A DNA stretch of 64,000 nucleotides, from assembly GCA_014379625.1 (NCBI GenBank), contig JACMLJ010000002.1, forward strand, positions 87,306 to 151,305, given 5' to 3'. Position 1 is the first letter of the stretch; every line of letters starts with the position of its first letter. The notes beneath the pieces are model-generated. The model ran no database searches. It was not told the DNA's origin and saw nothing but the letters and a program-made list of their open reading frames with translations. The translations under genes and the position numbers were made by a program. The DNA comes from Ferruginibacter sp. (GTDB taxonomy: Bacteria > Bacteroidota > Bacteroidia > Chitinophagales > Chitinophagaceae). Positions 26,112 to 37,600 of the stretch are shown one piece after another.

Positions 26112-27638
26112 TTAATTCATCCGGGTTTCAACCTTTGCAGACTGAGAACCTGCCCATTCTTTTAATTCGTCTGCAATAAGCCTGTCATTACTTAACCTGG
26201 GAACTTTATTTTGCCCGCCAAGCTTACCAATACTCTTCATATAATCTATAAAGCCATGCTTTTTTACGATGGAAATTTTAAGTGGCTGTAAAATATTCCC
26301 TCCAATTAAATCATCATAATATACGTTTTTTACACGCAGGTTATCATCCACTTTTTTTGCAAATACTTCCAGGTCGCCGGGGATATTTTCAAACTCAATG
26401 AACCACTCGTGAAAACTTTTACCGCCGTCCATTGCGATCATTGGCGCCACGGTAAATTCCGTGATATGAATATTTTCCGCTGCGGCCGCTTCTAATAATG
26501 CCGACTCCACTTCTTCGCCAATTACATGCTCGCCAAATGCCGAGATAAAATGTTTGGTTCTTCCGGTAACGACAATACGATAGGGATTGGTGGAAATAAA
26601 CTTAATGGTATCGCCAATATTATAGCCCCACAAACCTGCGTTGTTATTCACGATCATCGCGTAATTTTCACCTACCCTAACATCCTTCAGTGTTAACCGC
26701 GGGGGCAGTTCATTAAAAATATCCGCCGCCGGAACAAATTCAAAAAATATCCCGCTGTTGGTATTTAGCAACAACCCTTCTTCTTTCTGCGAATCCTGGA
26801 ATGCAAAGAACCCTTCGCTTGCCGGATATAGTTCTATGCAATCCACCTTACGCCCGATGCTTTCAAACAATTTAGCTTTATAGGGTTCAAAGTTTACACC
26901 CCCCTGTACCATTACGCTGAAATCGGGAAATAATTCGCCGACTTTTTTCCCGCTCTTTTCCGTCAGCCTGTCAAAATACATTTGCATCCAGGGTGGTATG
27001 CCGCTAATGAGGGTCATATCCTGCTGAATGGTTTCTGCAACAATTTTATCTAATTTTTCTTCCCACTCTTCTATACAATTTGTTTCATAAGATGGAAGCT
27101 GGTTGGCCCGCAAATACTTAGGCACATGGTGGTTCACAATTCCGCTTAATCTTCCCGTAGGTATGCCCCCTACCCTTTCCAGTTCGGGCGAGCCACTTAA
27201 AAAAATAAGTTTCCCATTTGAAAATTTTGTATTGCCGGTTTCGGCCATATAGCACAACAAAGCGTTACGGGCGGTGTTGATATGATTGTTTATAGAGTCT
27301 TTGCTGATGGGTATATATTTTACACCACTGGTAGTACCACTTGTTTTGGCGAAGTAAATGGGCTGTCCTTTCCAAAGCACATTGTGTTTGCCTTGTTTTA
27401 TTTTTTCAATATAAGGTTTAAATGCTTCATAGTCCCTGATGGGTACCTGTTTTACAAAGTCTTCGTAGGTCTTGATATTTACGAACCCATGATCTTTTCC
27501 AAAATCAGTTTTAGCCCCGGTTTTTACCAGGTAATTGAAAATGGATTGCTGGTCTTCCACCGCGGTTTCCATTCCCTTTTTGATTTGTTTGTAAATATAT
27601 CCTGCAAAAGGTTTCGCTAAGAAAGATTTTATTTTCAT
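26112..27638 (-). CDS. GH3-family (auxin-responsive-promoter-like) acyl-acid amido synthetase
   Basis: A 508-residue GH3-family adenylating enzyme. Nucleotide-binding landmarks are AKTSGTTSGVKYIPIS (about residue 105), LYPASEGFFAFQ and VTGRTKHFISAFGEHV. Plant GH3 enzymes adenylate a carboxylate and transfer it to an amino acid; the bacterial role is poorly defined. It is close to the biosynthetic cluster but separated from it by two rightward genes, so I do not count it as a cluster member. Its C-terminus ends about 30 bases from repeat copy 1. A TACTTTTG element on the minus strand at 27709-27716 might be its -7 site. Confidence 0.85.
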   Translation of the reverse strand: MKIKSFLAKPFAGYIYKQIKKGMETAVEDQQSIFNYLVKTGAKTDFGKDHGFVNIKTYEDFVKQVPIRDYEAFKPYIEKIKQGKHNVLWKGQPIYFAKTSGTTSGVKYIPISKDSINNHINTARNALLCYMAETGNTKFSNGKLIFLSGSPELERVGGIPTGRLSGIVNHHVPKYLRANQLPSYETNCIEEWEEKLDKIVAETIQQDMTLISGIPPWMQMYFDRLTEKSGKKVGELFPDFSVMVQGGVNFEPYKAKLFESIGRKVDCIELYPASEGFFAFQDSQKEEGLLLNTNSGIFFEFVPAADIFNELPPRLTLKDVRVGENYAMIVNNNAGLWGYNIGDTIKFISTNPYRIVVTGRTKHFISAFGEHVIGEEVESALLEAAAAENIHITEFTVAPMIAMDGGKSFHEWFIEFENIPGDLEVFAKKVDDNLRVKNVYYDDLIGGNILQPLKISIVKKHGFIDYMKSIGKLGGQNKVPRLSNDRLIADELKEWAGSQSAKVETRMN

Positions 27639-27864
27639 GGCCTATTCCACCAAAGGAAATTTTGTAATCGTTAATAATTTAAAAACCGGTGCTGGTTACA
27701 ATTCATGGCAAAAGTAGATGCTTTTCTTTTATAATTCATTTGGTTTTACAGGTGGTGTATATTAAATTTCAACAAACCCTGCGCGGAGAAAATTGGCAAT
27801 ACCCTGTTTTATGCTATTCCTTAAAAACCCGGCCCTATTGAAAGAGATTTTGGAGGGGGCTGCG

Positions 27865-27872
27865 TATCTTTG
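27865..27872 (+). promoter_or_regulatory. Putative -7 element for mtaB
   Basis: TATCTTTG, followed by GCACTA and the ATG at 27878, matches the Bacteroidota -7 consensus. The leader would be extremely short or absent. A TTG that could be the -33 element lies at 27838-27840, a slightly long spacing. Confidence 0.5.
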
Positions 27873-27877
27873 CACTA

Positions 27878-29161
27878 ATGATCAAATCCGTTGCGCTACA
27901 TACTCTGGGCTGTAAATTGAATTTTTCTGAAACATCCACCATCGGGCGGCTTTTGGAGAATGATGGATTTATGCGGAAAGATTTTAATGAAGTGGCGGAT
28001 ATTTATGTCATCAATACCTGTTCGGTAACAGACAATGCGGATAAAGAATGCAGGTTCCTTGTGAGGCAGATACAACGCAAAGCGCCTGGTGCAATGGTAG
28101 TTATTACAGGATGTTATGCGCAGTTAAAACCTGCCGAGATTGCGGCCATACCGGGTGTTGACCTCGTACTGGGCGCCTCCGAAAAATTTAATATTACCGA
28201 ACACCTCAAATCAATCACAAAGGGTGATAGCGCTAAGATCTGTAGCTGTGATATTGAAGATGTGAATGTTTTTGCCCCTTCCCAATCCCTGAACGACCGA
28301 ACAAGGGTTTTCTTAAAAGTGCAGGATGGCTGCGATTATAATTGCTCCTTTTGCACTATCCCGCTGGCAAGGGGTAGAAGCAGGAGCGACACGGTTGACA
28401 ATGTAATCGCCAATGTAAATGCGATCGCCGCGCAGGGTGTTAAAGAAGTAGTACTCACAGGAATTAATTTGGGAGATTTTAGCCCTCCCGTTACCCAATG
28501 GCAATATTTAAAAAAACTCCCCGCTAAAGAAAATTTCTATACGCTAATACAGGAGCTGGATAAACTGGAAGGCATGGGCCGTTATAGAATTTCGTCTATA
28601 GAACCCAATTTGCTGAGTAACGACATCATTGAGTTTGTAAGCAGCAGTAAAAACTTCATGCCTCATTTTCATATTCCGTTGCAAAGCGGAAATAATAAAA
28701 TGCTGGGCCTGATGAGAAGGCGGTATAAAAGAGAATTGTACGCAGAAAAAGTGACTTTCATTAAAAAGCTGATGCCGCATTGCTGTATTGGTGCTGACGT
28801 AATTGTTGGCTTCCCCGGAGAAACGGACGAATTTTTTAAGGATACTTTCGATTTTCTGGATAGCCTTGATATTGCTTACCTGCATGTATTTACCTATTCC
28901 GAAAGGGCCAACACATTAGCAGCAACGATGAAACCGGTGGTTCCTGTGCAGGTTAGAAATGAACGAAACAAAATTTTGCGCAATTTAAGCTATCAGAAAA
29001 TGCAACATTTTACCGCCCTGCACGTTGGTGAAACAAGACAGGTATTATTTGAAATGCACAACAAAAATGGCATGATGGAGGGATATACCGACAATTATAT
29101 AAAAATAACCGCTCCCTTTAAAAAGGAATGGGAAAATAATATTGTATCATGGAAAATTTAA
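27878..29161 (+). CDS. mtaB: tRNA t6A37 C2-methylthiotransferase MtaB
   Basis: A 427-residue radical-SAM methylthiotransferase. The N-terminal cluster-binding region contains LGCKLN, NTCSV and TGCYAQL; the radical-SAM triad is in CDYNCSFCTIPLARG. FHIPLQSG and DVIVGFPGET are standard for the family, and a TRAM-like C-terminus follows. It adds the methylthio group that turns t6A37 into ms2t6A37 in tRNA. A YCII-like gene overlaps its end by 13 bases and is probably co-transcribed. Confidence 0.95.
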   Translation: MIKSVALHTLGCKLNFSETSTIGRLLENDGFMRKDFNEVADIYVINTCSVTDNADKECRFLVRQIQRKAPGAMVVITGCYAQLKPAEIAAIPGVDLVLGASEKFNITEHLKSITKGDSAKICSCDIEDVNVFAPSQSLNDRTRVFLKVQDGCDYNCSFCTIPLARGRSRSDTVDNVIANVNAIAAQGVKEVVLTGINLGDFSPPVTQWQYLKKLPAKENFYTLIQELDKLEGMGRYRISSIEPNLLSNDIIEFVSSSKNFMPHFHIPLQSGNNKMLGLMRRRYKRELYAEKVTFIKKLMPHCCIGADVIVGFPGETDEFFKDTFDFLDSLDIAYLHVFTYSERANTLAATMKPVVPVQVRNERNKILRNLSYQKMQHFTALHVGETRQVLFEMHNKNGMMEGYTDNYIKITAPFKKEWENNIVSWKI

Positions 29162-29463
29162 GCGACTCACAATACAGCAAATACCAGGTTACCATTCATT
29201 TTGAGATGGACGATGAGTTTATGAGTTTGGTGCCGGCGCACAGGGCCTATATCAACGACCTGGTTGATACCGGAACGATTGATTATTATTCGGTAAGCAT
29301 GGAAACCCAGCGCTGCTGGATGATAATAAATGCTACCAATAAAAAAGAGGTGGAAGATTTCCTCGCTAAAACACCTTTGCGTAAATACTGGACGATTGAG
29401 ATAGACGAACTATTTGTGTACGATTCACAAACATACCGCTTGCCTGCCCTGCAATTAAATTAA
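29149..29463 (+). CDS. YCII/muconolactone-isomerase-like small protein
   Basis: A 104-residue single alpha/beta-barrel-type protein: YQVTIHFEMDDEFMSLVPAHRAYINDLVDTG at the start and CWMIINATNKKEVEDFLAKTPLRKYWTIEID later. These give the beta-alpha-beta pattern of YCII and muconolactone-isomerase-like dimeric alpha-beta barrels. It starts inside the end of mtaB, so it is translationally coupled. Its reaction, if any, is unknown. Confidence 0.75.
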   Translation: MENLSDSQYSKYQVTIHFEMDDEFMSLVPAHRAYINDLVDTGTIDYYSVSMETQRCWMIINATNKKEVEDFLAKTPLRKYWTIEIDELFVYDSQTYRLPALQLN

Positions 29464-29582
29464 CCCATCAGTAGAAAAATATTCTTTTCAATTAATGTCA
29501 ACCGGTCGGTATTGTGGTTGCATCTATTTTCCACAACTTCGGCCTAACCCGATTACGCCAAATCATGGCTATTTATAAAACG

Positions 29583-30296
29583 CTAATTCAGCTTCCTGAA
29601 ATAAGCATGAGAATATTGATTAGCATACAGGGAAATTATCTTTTCCGGTAAGCCCGAAAGAAATTCATCGGCAGCTAATTTTACACCCGGGTTATAATCC
29701 GACAGATTATTCACCCCCAAAACATAATAATCCATTAATATACAAACCGCTCCTTTACTCATCCTGGGATAAACAGATTTCAAACAATATAACATCAGTT
29801 CTTTGTGCATAAGCACATCGCCGCCAAAACCACAATCGATATGCACAAATGAAATTTTTTCCGGAAGTTGAACAGGAATTGTAGCCTGGAAATAACCTTT
29901 GTGAATTACCGGAAGGTCTAATCCCGCCTCCCTGAAATGACTATTTAATACTTCTTCAACACTCCCGTCTATTTTGAACTTTGTTTCAAAACTATCATAA
30001 AGGTGCAGTTTTTTATCCGAGCCATGCAACTGGATCACTTTTTGAAAAATCATTGCGCACTGCCCTGTAAAACTGCCTAGTTCGACAATATCTCCAGCTA
30101 TTTTATTCGTTATTACCCCATCCAGCAAGTGAAAATAATTGATCCTTTGCTCAATATTGTTCATATCCCTCTGTGGATCAGGCAACGGCTGAATATGATA
30201 CCCGAATTTTAACCCCAGGCGCTTATTCAGGAATTTAACTATGGTAGAATTCTCTTTTGTAACAAATGGTTTTTTTGCGATAAAAAAATTATCCAT
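29583..30296 (-). CDS. TylF/MycF-type SAM-dependent O-methyltransferase
   Basis: A 237-residue class I methyltransferase: IVELGSFTGQCA is the SAM-binding motif, LYDSFE the acidic motif II, and VHIDCGF plus LMDYY the metal-binding region found in TylF-family sugar O-methyltransferases. It is the last gene at the downstream end of the cluster, on the same strand, 182 bases past the NRPS. It is a tailoring candidate, but without sugar genes nearby the target could be a hydroxyl or carboxyl on the peptide product. Confidence 0.8.
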   Translation of the reverse strand: MDNFFIAKKPFVTKENSTIVKFLNKRLGLKFGYHIQPLPDPQRDMNNIEQRINYFHLLDGVITNKIAGDIVELGSFTGQCAMIFQKVIQLHGSDKKLHLYDSFETKFKIDGSVEEVLNSHFREAGLDLPVIHKGYFQATIPVQLPEKISFVHIDCGFGGDVLMHKELMLYCLKSVYPRMSKGAVCILMDYYVLGVNNLSDYNPGVKLAADEFLSGLPEKIISLYANQYSHAYFRKLN

Positions 30297-30478
30297 AAAA
30301 AAGAAAAAAATTTACATTGTTTGAAAAAGGAGCGTTTTTGGTACAATTGCTTTAGCCATATTAACTCCGTTTGAAGGCCCTTTGATAATCAGCAAAAAAA
30401 AGTATTCGGTTAACCCCTTTGTGCATTAATTGAATCCAAATCTTTAAAGCAGAAGAAAAGGCAGGACCCAAATTTGGA

Positions 30479-33400
30479 TCACAGCTTATTTAAAACATTT
30501 TGCAGCTGGTTAGCAAATACCCTGTCATTGGGCGGTAAAAGCATATCGTCATGATCACCCGGAATTTTATGGACTTTTATTCCTTTTAATGCATAGGGTT
30601 TCCAACCCAGGTATCCCGGATCTTTTAAATAATAAACTTTTATTTCTGTACTAAAAAGATCAACGCGAATGTCAAGTGGCGCAACCACATAATTATTTAA
30701 TGCAAATTCATTTTTTTCCATCGCCTGCTCAATATCCAGGTAAAAACCTTCCAGTTTTCTTTTTTTATCCAGCCCCAGCCTCGAAAGCATCGTTATATAC
30801 CTGAGTTTTGTGCACATTACCTGGTACTGAAACGCTTTACCGGGATGTTGTATCATTGATTTGAAAACATGAGTCAGCCAGGGAAACAGATCAGTAGTAT
30901 ATTTTTGCATTTTTTTACTGAGGAATGAATTATTGCCTGGTTCGTCGAGGTAATAATCGATTATCCCAAGTATTTTGACTTTCTTTTTCATGGCCATTAA
31001 TTGTTTGGCCATTTCAAAAGCTATAACCGAACCTGCCGAAAAACCAAGCAATGCATAAGGACCGGCAGGATTTTGCTGCACAATTTCTGAAATATAAAAA
31101 GCAGCCATTTCTTCTATTACATCGAGGGTTTCATCATCGCCATCCTTTCCTTTGGCTTTTACGCCATAAACCGGCTGATCCCCATCCATATACCTCGCTA
31201 TATTGTTAAAAACCATTACATCAAGCCCGCCCCCATGTATAATATACAGGGGATCCTTGTTGCCATTAGGTTTGATAGGTACCAATGATTTCCATTTTAC
31301 AATACCCGACTGGTCATCCAGGGCAGCAGCCAGTTCGGAAATAGTGGAATACTGGAACAGCGTTGAGGGCGGCAATTTTTTACCGGTTTCTTTTTCAATC
31401 CGGGCCATCACTTCAATGGCGATTAAAGAATGCCCTCCCAATTCAAAAAAATTATCTGAAAGACCAATACCCGAAATACCCAGCAGGTCAACCCATATAC
31501 CAGCAATAAATGTTTCATTGGCAGTAGTTGGTTTTACAGGAACCTCCTCTCCTTTAACGGCATTGTAAGCCGGTTCCGGTAAGGCCTGCCGGTCTACTTT
31601 ACCGTTGGTGGTTAGAGGCAGCGACGGCAATATTTCAAAATGCACAGGCACCATATAAGCCGGCAGCTTTAAACCGGCCAATTTCTTCCACTCACTAATT
31701 TGCCCTTTGGAAACGGGGGGTATTGAAAGACTGATTTCCTTTTTTATTTTGCTTAAAAAGGACGGCTTTGGGTAGGCCGTTGGTTTCAGATCGTAGCCTT
31801 TAACATCAGTGACAATATAAGCTACAAGCACCGGATCGTTCAGTTTGTTATGCTTACATAGTACAACGGCTTCTTTAATGCCGGGTATCCCTTCCAGTGT
31901 ATTTTCAATTTCGCCTAATTCTATCCGGTAGCCCCTTATTTTTACCTGGTCGTCCATCCTTCCCAGGTAAGCTATGTTACCATCGGGTAACCAATGGCCT
32001 GCATCACCTGTCTTATATAACTTTGATCCTTTTTTTGTACTGAAAGGATTTGGAATAAATTTCTCCGAAGTCAAATCAGCCCTGTTTAAATAGCCTTTCG
32101 CCAGCCCGGCCCCACTGATACCTATCTCTCCCTTAACACCTGCCGGTAACAGCCTGTTACCGCCATCCAATATATACATCTGTACATTATCCATTGGTTT
32201 TCCAATAGGTATACCTTCTTTTATTTTTTCGCGGTCCTTTATCGTATGGAAACAAAAGATGCTGCAGCCTACCGTTGCTTCAGTAGGGCCATATTCGTTA
32301 ATAATTTCAATATCTATACCCGCGTCAATTATTTTATCAAAGTGACTGGTCTTTAGCGCTTCTCCCCCAATTACCAGTTTATTGGTTAACAGGCTTCCAT
32401 TTACACCCTTTAACTTGTCTGTCATTAATGGCAGATGGGCCGGCGTTATCTTAATGAAATCATATGGGGCATACTTCCACAGGTTATGATCTTCAAATAC
32501 TTCAACATCTTTTTTTGATCCAATTACGATAGATTTTCCTGCTAACAAAGGCATAAATATCCCCGTTACAGAAGCATCAAATGAATACGACAAATGAATA
32601 AAACTTCCCGCCCCCCTTCTTTCATTATTTACATAACTGGCTTTACTGTTCAACAAATAATTCAGTAAAGACGCGTGTTCTACGATCACTCCCTTAGGCT
32701 TCCCTGTAGAACCCGAAGTATAAATTATATAGGCAGGGTGATGAGGCTGAACCTGCACTTTTAAATTATTGGTAAGCTGGTCATTGAGCTCCCCTTCTTC
32801 GTCCAACACGATTACTTCGATTGTTCTATTAATCGAATTAATCATGGGCGCGGCTTTTTTACATCCAACCACCAGTGTTGCGCCCGTATCTTCCAACATG
32901 TACTGAATTCTTTGCGGAGGGTATTCTGTATCGATCGGAACGTACGCGGCACCAGCCTTCAAAATTCCCAGTATTCCTATAATCATCTCCGTAGTCCGCT
33001 CCAGGAAAACGGGTACAATTGAATCAACGCCAACACCTTTACTTTTCAGGTAATGGGCCAACTGGTTAGACCGTTCATTTAATTGTTTAAAACTAAGTTG
33101 TTCATCCCGGAATACAAGGGCAATATCAGCCGGATATTTTTCAACCTGGTCTTCAATGAGTTCAATAACTGATGCCTTGTAATTTATATCCGTATTATTA
33201 AAACTGTTTATCAATTGCTGTTCTTCAGCTTTGGTGAGTAATTCTATCTCACCTAACAATATAAACGGGTTGGCAATAATTGTTTCAAGCAGGTGTTCAA
33301 AGCCTTTCGCCATCCGTTCAATTGTCTCCACTTTAAAAAGTTGCGTATTATATGACCACTCTACTGTAAGGTTGTTGTCATTACCGGCAATATTTACAAA

Positions 33401-34621
33401 TAGTTCAAAATTTTCGTATGCTCTTGGATTACTTGATAATTGATAGGTAAGTTCATAAAACGATACTTTATCATCCATTCCCTTATCAATATTAAATACA
33501 ACCGGCACAAGGGGTATCCGGGAAGGGTCTCTTACAATAGCAAGCTTTTTAAGAAGGCTTCCAAAAGTCAGTTGCTGGTTTTCGTAGGCATCAAAAATGG
33601 CAGATTTTCGTTTAACAAGGTGTTCCGAAAAACTAACTAACGGTGAGGGGTTACTTCGTAAAGGCAGCAAATTAACGCAATGCCCTACCAGTCTGTAATT
33701 ATCAGTTACGGATTGCCCGGCCGCAGGCAGACCGATCACAATATCGTCCTGGCCGCTTAACCGGTACAGGTAAGTTTCGAAGGCTGCGAGTAAGGTAGTT
33801 ACCAGGCTGCAACCCGCTTTTGTACCCATTTTTTTCAAACCAACCACTACATTATTAGCTAATGCCGCATCCAAACGACTGCTTTTATACGTGCGGACAC
33901 GGGGCCTGGAAAAATCTGTTGGTAGCGTAAGGGCGGGGATTTGGCCGGGGTATTGGTCAAGCCAGAATTGCTCAATTTTGCGGTATCCCCCGGATTGCAA
34001 AAATTTACTTTGTTCCCGGGCAAACCTGCTGAATGATGCAGCTTCGGGCAAATCGATCATTGTGTCCTGAACATAGGAGGAATACAATTTACTCAAATCC
34101 TGCAGTATGATCCCCAGTGACCAGCCATCACAAATAATATGGTGAGCAGTTAATACAAAATAATGCTCATAGTCATTTAATTTTATCAATCCCGCCTTAC
34201 ATAACGGGCCGTTTGCAAGATCAAACAAATGAAGAGAGTCCTGTTTAATATAGTCTTTAACAAATAGCTGTTTTGCCGGTTTTTCCTCACCGGAAATATC
34301 CTGCCATAACAATTGAATAGTTAAATTTTTAAAAAAACAAACCTGTAAACTTTTAATGATAAAAGCTGCACGTAAAGATTCGTGCCGGCTAATTAATTTC
34401 CGGAAAGCATAGTTCATGGCCGCCCGGTTTAACAGCCCCGTAAATTTCAGGGAAATAGATTCATTGAAAGCCAGGCTGGCTTCAGGGCCGCCCAGTAAAC
34501 AGGCAGTCAAAATCTCTACCTGCGGCTCTGTACAGGCTACAATGCGGTCAATTTCGCCCATCGTAAACGGATCATATTCAACTTTCGCTACCTGGCTTTT
34601 TAAAGCGTATATCTCTGCCAT
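30479..34621 (-). CDS. NRPS module C-A-PCP-TE (Asn-like pocket)
   Basis: A 1380-residue NRPS. Condensation domain about 25-450 with an intact HHIICDG; adenylation domain about 475-1000 with YTSGSTGKPKG and NGKVDRQALP. PCP about 1030-1095 with LGGHSL; thioesterase about 1110-1375 with nucleophile in GFSAGS and a late DHDD His. Aligning to the GrsA pocket by eye I read DATKVGEVGK, closest to the Asn code DLTKLGEVGK. It starts three bases after the stop of the NRPS-PKS gene, so the two are coupled and this is the expected terminating module. The PCP-TE half is very similar to that of 56831-59761, pointing to duplication. Confidence 0.95.
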   Translation of the reverse strand: MAEIYALKSQVAKVEYDPFTMGEIDRIVACTEPQVEILTACLLGGPEASLAFNESISLKFTGLLNRAAMNYAFRKLISRHESLRAAFIIKSLQVCFFKNLTIQLLWQDISGEEKPAKQLFVKDYIKQDSLHLFDLANGPLCKAGLIKLNDYEHYFVLTAHHIICDGWSLGIILQDLSKLYSSYVQDTMIDLPEAASFSRFAREQSKFLQSGGYRKIEQFWLDQYPGQIPALTLPTDFSRPRVRTYKSSRLDAALANNVVVGLKKMGTKAGCSLVTTLLAAFETYLYRLSGQDDIVIGLPAAGQSVTDNYRLVGHCVNLLPLRSNPSPLVSFSEHLVKRKSAIFDAYENQQLTFGSLLKKLAIVRDPSRIPLVPVVFNIDKGMDDKVSFYELTYQLSSNPRAYENFELFVNIAGNDNNLTVEWSYNTQLFKVETIERMAKGFEHLLETIIANPFILLGEIELLTKAEEQQLINSFNNTDINYKASVIELIEDQVEKYPADIALVFRDEQLSFKQLNERSNQLAHYLKSKGVGVDSIVPVFLERTTEMIIGILGILKAGAAYVPIDTEYPPQRIQYMLEDTGATLVVGCKKAAPMINSINRTIEVIVLDEEGELNDQLTNNLKVQVQPHHPAYIIYTSGSTGKPKGVIVEHASLLNYLLNSKASYVNNERRGAGSFIHLSYSFDASVTGIFMPLLAGKSIVIGSKKDVEVFEDHNLWKYAPYDFIKITPAHLPLMTDKLKGVNGSLLTNKLVIGGEALKTSHFDKIIDAGIDIEIINEYGPTEATVGCSIFCFHTIKDREKIKEGIPIGKPMDNVQMYILDGGNRLLPAGVKGEIGISGAGLAKGYLNRADLTSEKFIPNPFSTKKGSKLYKTGDAGHWLPDGNIAYLGRMDDQVKIRGYRIELGEIENTLEGIPGIKEAVVLCKHNKLNDPVLVAYIVTDVKGYDLKPTAYPKPSFLSKIKKEISLSIPPVSKGQISEWKKLAGLKLPAYMVPVHFEILPSLPLTTNGKVDRQALPEPAYNAVKGEEVPVKPTTANETFIAGIWVDLLGISGIGLSDNFFELGGHSLIAIEVMARIEKETGKKLPPSTLFQYSTISELAAALDDQSGIVKWKSLVPIKPNGNKDPLYIIHGGGLDVMVFNNIARYMDGDQPVYGVKAKGKDGDDETLDVIEEMAAFYISEIVQQNPAGPYALLGFSAGSVIAFEMAKQLMAMKKKVKILGIIDYYLDEPGNNSFLSKKMQKYTTDLFPWLTHVFKSMIQHPGKAFQYQVMCTKLRYITMLSRLGLDKKRKLEGFYLDIEQAMEKNEFALNNYVVAPLDIRVDLFSTEIKVYYLKDPGYLGWKPYALKGIKVHKIPGDHDDMLLPPNDRVFANQLQNVLNKL

Positions 34622-34624
34622 TTT

Positions 34625-37600
34625 TTATTTATTTAATGTAACCTGTAAATATTTTCCCGGCCTGCTTATGTCAGAAATATACCATGCCGGGTTTCCGTCT
34701 TCATCCCTGCCTAGTTTTGCCCCGGGTAATGGGGGATTTATAAAGGAAGCAGGTGAGGCCGGACCATTTAAATCAGTGTCATTAAAATTATTGGCTTTAA
34801 AAAAACCTGCCATAACCAATTCATCCGCACACTCAGTAAAAAGATTTATTATCTTATCGATCTCCGCATAAGTGTGTGATTCTGTTATAAAGCAGGGAAA
34901 ACCATCCCATACATGCACCCCTTTCAAACGCATCAATGTAAAAAGCAACTCACCGTAAGGAACTTCTTCCTTAAATTTAATTTTCCACAAAGAACCAAAC
35001 TGCGCAACAACAAGCGGCAGGCCTCTTTTTTCAAACTCAGCATTGAGAGAATCCGCAACCTGGTCACCCTTTGCGTTCAGTTGTCTTTGTAAATCCGGTC
35101 CCTTATCCTTCATGTGTTGCAAGGAAGCTTTTGCAGTTGCCAGTACCAATGGGTGGCGAACAAAAGTACCCGCGAAATAAGTTACGCCCACTTCCGGAAA
35201 TGAGGTATCACCATATTGCCATGCCCCTCCGTCCAACGCATCCATCCACTCTCTTTTTCCTGCAATGACTCCAATGGGCAACCCCCCGCCAATCACTTTT
35301 CCATAAGCGGAAATATCCGGCTTTATTCCAAACAAAGCCTGGGCCCCACCCGGGTGCATCCTGAAACCGGTTATAACCTCATCAAAAATTAATGCGGTAC
35401 CCGACAGTGACGTGATTTCCCTTACCTGTTTTAAAAACTCAACCGGCCTGAATTCGGGACGCCTGCTTTGAACCGGTTCAACCAATACCGCCGCTAATTC
35501 CTGTGCCCGTTCTTTAATGATCTGAAGACTTTCTTCGGTACCATAATCCAGGATCAGCATATTCTGCACCGCAGCCGACATAATGCCCGGCGCCGCGGGA
35601 AATGATTTTAATTTTTTTGTTCCTCTTACGATCACTTCATCGATGATGCCATGATAAGAACCCGTAAAAGCTACAATCAGAGAACGCCCGGTAACTGTAC
35701 GTGCAATCCGCATGGTACCAAGTACCGCTTCAGAACCGGTACTGCAGAGTGCCGCCCTGTCAGCACCTGTAAAGTCGCAAATCATCCTGCATACCTCTCC
35801 TGCTAATTCATGTTGCGGGCCTACTTCGAAACCTTTTTCAACCTGTTCGTGCAGGGCTTTTTTGATAAAATCAGGTTGATAGCCAAACATACATGAACCG
35901 AAACCATTTAAAACATCAATGTATTCGTTCCCATCAATATCCCATAATTTACTTCCCCGCGATTCATTCATTACCAGTGGGTAAACAATTTCTTTGGTGA
36001 GTGGTTTAAATCCGGAAACTACCCGTGGGTCTGCCATATAAGGCCGGTGCTGGTCAGCATATGCCTTGCTTCCCTTAGTTTTTTCATTGTATTTTGCGGT
36101 AAGCTCGGTTAAAAAGCTTTTTTGTTTATCATCCAGTTCGGTTACCTGTCGTTCTATGCGTGCCGTTGCCCCGAATGGCTTTTTTATTTCGATGGCTTCT
36201 TCCGGGGTTAGGTCGTTGTTTTGTATATTGTTGGGTTTACCGGGAGGTAACTTCAAACCCATTGGATGCGGACCAACCCGATTTTCATGATTACGTATTA
36301 CGGGGCTGCTTATTCCCGCGTTACCGCCCTGGCCCTGGATCAGGGCAATTTGTTTTCCCAGTATTTGTAATTGCTGTGTGATTAATTCCAATCCTGAATC
36401 CGATACTTTGCAACCATTTGTATTATTGGCGTTGCTGGTATAGTCCGTGACCGGTTCCTGCTGGTAGTATTGTGGCTGAACAGTATTGGGTGATTGAAAC
36501 TTATTTGCAGGAAGCTGTTCATCAAGGTATTTAGCAAGTAATTCAGGTGATGCAAGCTGTTCACTTAATTGCCTGAAGGTGATTCCCAGTTCAAATTCCT
36601 TTTTCAGTGTTATAGCCACCTGGGTGAGTAACAACGAATCGAGGCCGATCTCAAGGAAACTCATTTCGCTATCGAGGTCAATAGTGTCAATGCCTGATGC
36701 ATTCTCCAGGATTTCCTTTATCTTGGTTATCAAAAAATCTTTTCTCATAATGGTAGGTTTTGATCTGGTTCCCGCTAACGCTGGACCGGGCAATTCTAAG
36801 GGTTGATTATACGGAACAGTATTCGTTTGTGGGTTACGGGGTTGATGGTTTGCGTTATTATTTACCGGGTTAACCCAACAGTATTTTTTATCAAAGTAAT
36901 AGGTTGGCAGGTTAACAATATTTCTTTTTTGCCCATCGTAAAACTTTTCCCAATCCGGCTTTACCCCATGCTGCCAAAGTTCTCCCAGTGTTTTTAATAT
37001 GGATGCGTAGTCAGATTGCGGCCGGTTATTCTCCAGGCTGGGCATCATGGTAACGGCACGGTTGCCCGGTTGTTGCTTAACCAGGGTAGTTAGGGATGTG
37101 CCCGGACCAACTTCTAAGAAAAGCTGCCTTCCCCCCATATTTAAAATTGTTTCCGCAGCATTTGCAAAAACTACGGTTGACCTTACCTGTTTAGCCCAAT
37201 AATGAGGATCTGTAGCTTCCGCATCTGTTAACCAGTTTCCGGTTACGGTAGAAACAATTGGTAGCCGGGGAAAATTTAAATTTATGCGGGAGACAATTTT
37301 TTCAAAATCCCGCACAATAGCGTCCATCATAGTTGAATGAAACGCATGACTGGTAAGTAATAGTTTATTAGCCACCCGCTGTTGATCCAATAATCCCGAG
37401 AAAGCTGCAATTGCCGCTGCTTCGCCTGCAACCACGCATTGTTTATTACTGTTGATTGCTGCAACGGACAGTTCCCCGGGGATCAGGGCCATTAATTCTT
37501 TTACCTCCATTCTTACCGAGAGCATGGCTCCACCAGGCAGTTCACTTATCATTTTTCCACGACTTGCAATTAACAGCAATACATCTTCTAAACTAAAAAC

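Noticed and set aside
26112..27638. GH3 amido synthetase as part of the biosynthetic cluster
   Set aside because: It forms acyl-amino-acid amides and is near the cluster, but two rightward genes (mtaB and a YCII-like gene) separate it and GH3 genes are common in Bacteroidota outside clusters.
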